This document shows positions 6,196 to 6,391 of a stretch of 6,391 nucleotides of DNA, one piece after another. The notes under the pieces were generated by a model. It was given only the letters and a program-made list of their open reading frames with translations, was not told the origin of the DNA and made no database searches. The stretch is from Balneolaceae bacterium (GTDB lineage: Bacteria; Bacteroidota; Rhodothermia; Balneolales; Balneolaceae). The DNA lies in the NCBI GenBank assembly GCA_007118525.1, contig SKRK01000328.1, positions 1 to 6,391 of the forward strand, given 5' to 3'. The position numbers and the translations under genes are program-made. How positions within the stretch are numbered: position 1 is the stretch's first letter; every line of letters begins with the position of its first letter.

Positions 6196-6390
6196 TTAAA
6201 AAGTCTGACGTTCTCTATACGATTTTATGGACTTCTCTAAAATATTACTCGCCTCCATCTCATCTCCAATACCTTCAATCTCTACAAACCCCTTACCCTT
6301 GTAATTTTGGAGCCATAGGATCAGTATTTCGGAAATGCCTGGAAATTGTTCCTGCAAGTCATTAAATGAGTGCACAGTATCAAACCAGCT
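6196..6390 (-). CDS. ppa: Inorganic pyrophosphatase, class I, C-terminal fragment (gene continues past the window edge)
   Basis: Reading the minus strand from the right edge gives 64 codons ending in TAA (6198-6196) with no internal stop. The fragment runs from SWFDTVHSF to YRERQTF. The pattern of FPGI, a hydrophobic helix, N-Y-K-G-K-G (29-34), V-E-I-E-G (36-40) and then an EA-containing helix with SIKSY matches the end of class I pyrophosphatases. It aligns with the E. coli HYKDLEKGKWVKVEGW region and the helix that follows. Y30 and K31 would correspond to the conserved active-site Tyr141-Lys142 of the E. coli enzyme. The enzyme hydrolyses pyrophosphate to phosphate in the cytoplasm and pulls biosynthetic reactions forward. 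The metal-binding Asp cluster would lie upstream, outside the window, so intactness cannot be judged. The gene converges on the kinase with a 93-bp gap. The assignment rests on a short region from memory of the family. Confidence 0.78.
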   Translation of the reverse strand, partial: SWFDTVHSFNDLQEQFPGISEILILWLQNYKGKGFVEIEGIGDEMEASNILEKSIKSYRERQTF

Positions 6391-6391
6391 G

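Overview
The window looks like chromosomal DNA from a Bacteroidota/Rhodothermota-type bacterium, most likely the Balneolales. This is inferred from gene content and protein style: tandem six-helix rhomboids, one with the basic linker and short helical tail seen in that group; a CRTISO/CrtI-like FAD enzyme; a receptor-type Ser/Thr kinase with periplasmic kinesin-light-chain-like TPRs; and a class I pyrophosphatase end. Base composition is moderately AT-rich. No mobile element, CRISPR array, tRNA or rRNA was seen.

Layout. Bases 1-26 hold a short 14-bp-period repeat that runs off the left edge. Bases 27-3041 on the minus strand form a tight three-gene operon, in transcription order: FAD-dependent carotenoid desaturase/isomerase-like enzyme (3041-1536), a short rhomboid protease (1539-907), and a longer rhomboid protease with a cytoplasmic tail (905-27). 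The first two overlap by 4 bases (TTGA, with a TTG start) and the second and third are separated by one base. A 382-bp divergent intergenic region (3042-3423) holds no gene but is rich in DNA palindromes. On the plus strand, 3424-6102 encodes an 892-residue transmembrane Ser/Thr kinase with about nine C-terminal TPRs. A 93-bp convergent gap follows. The window then ends in the C-terminal 64 codons of a minus-strand inorganic pyrophosphatase (6196-6390), a partial gene recognised by direct translation.

How the genes relate. The operon couples translation of a membrane-associated redox enzyme acting on an isoprenoid or lipid-like substrate with two intramembrane proteases, so the three may share a membrane-related job; that is inference from gene spacing alone. 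The kinase is divergent from the operon and may share regulatory DNA with it, but no sequence evidence ties their functions together. The pyrophosphatase is a housekeeping neighbour. I see no clear previously undescribed system. The best leads are the desaturase-rhomboid-rhomboid operon and the palindrome cluster between the divergent genes.
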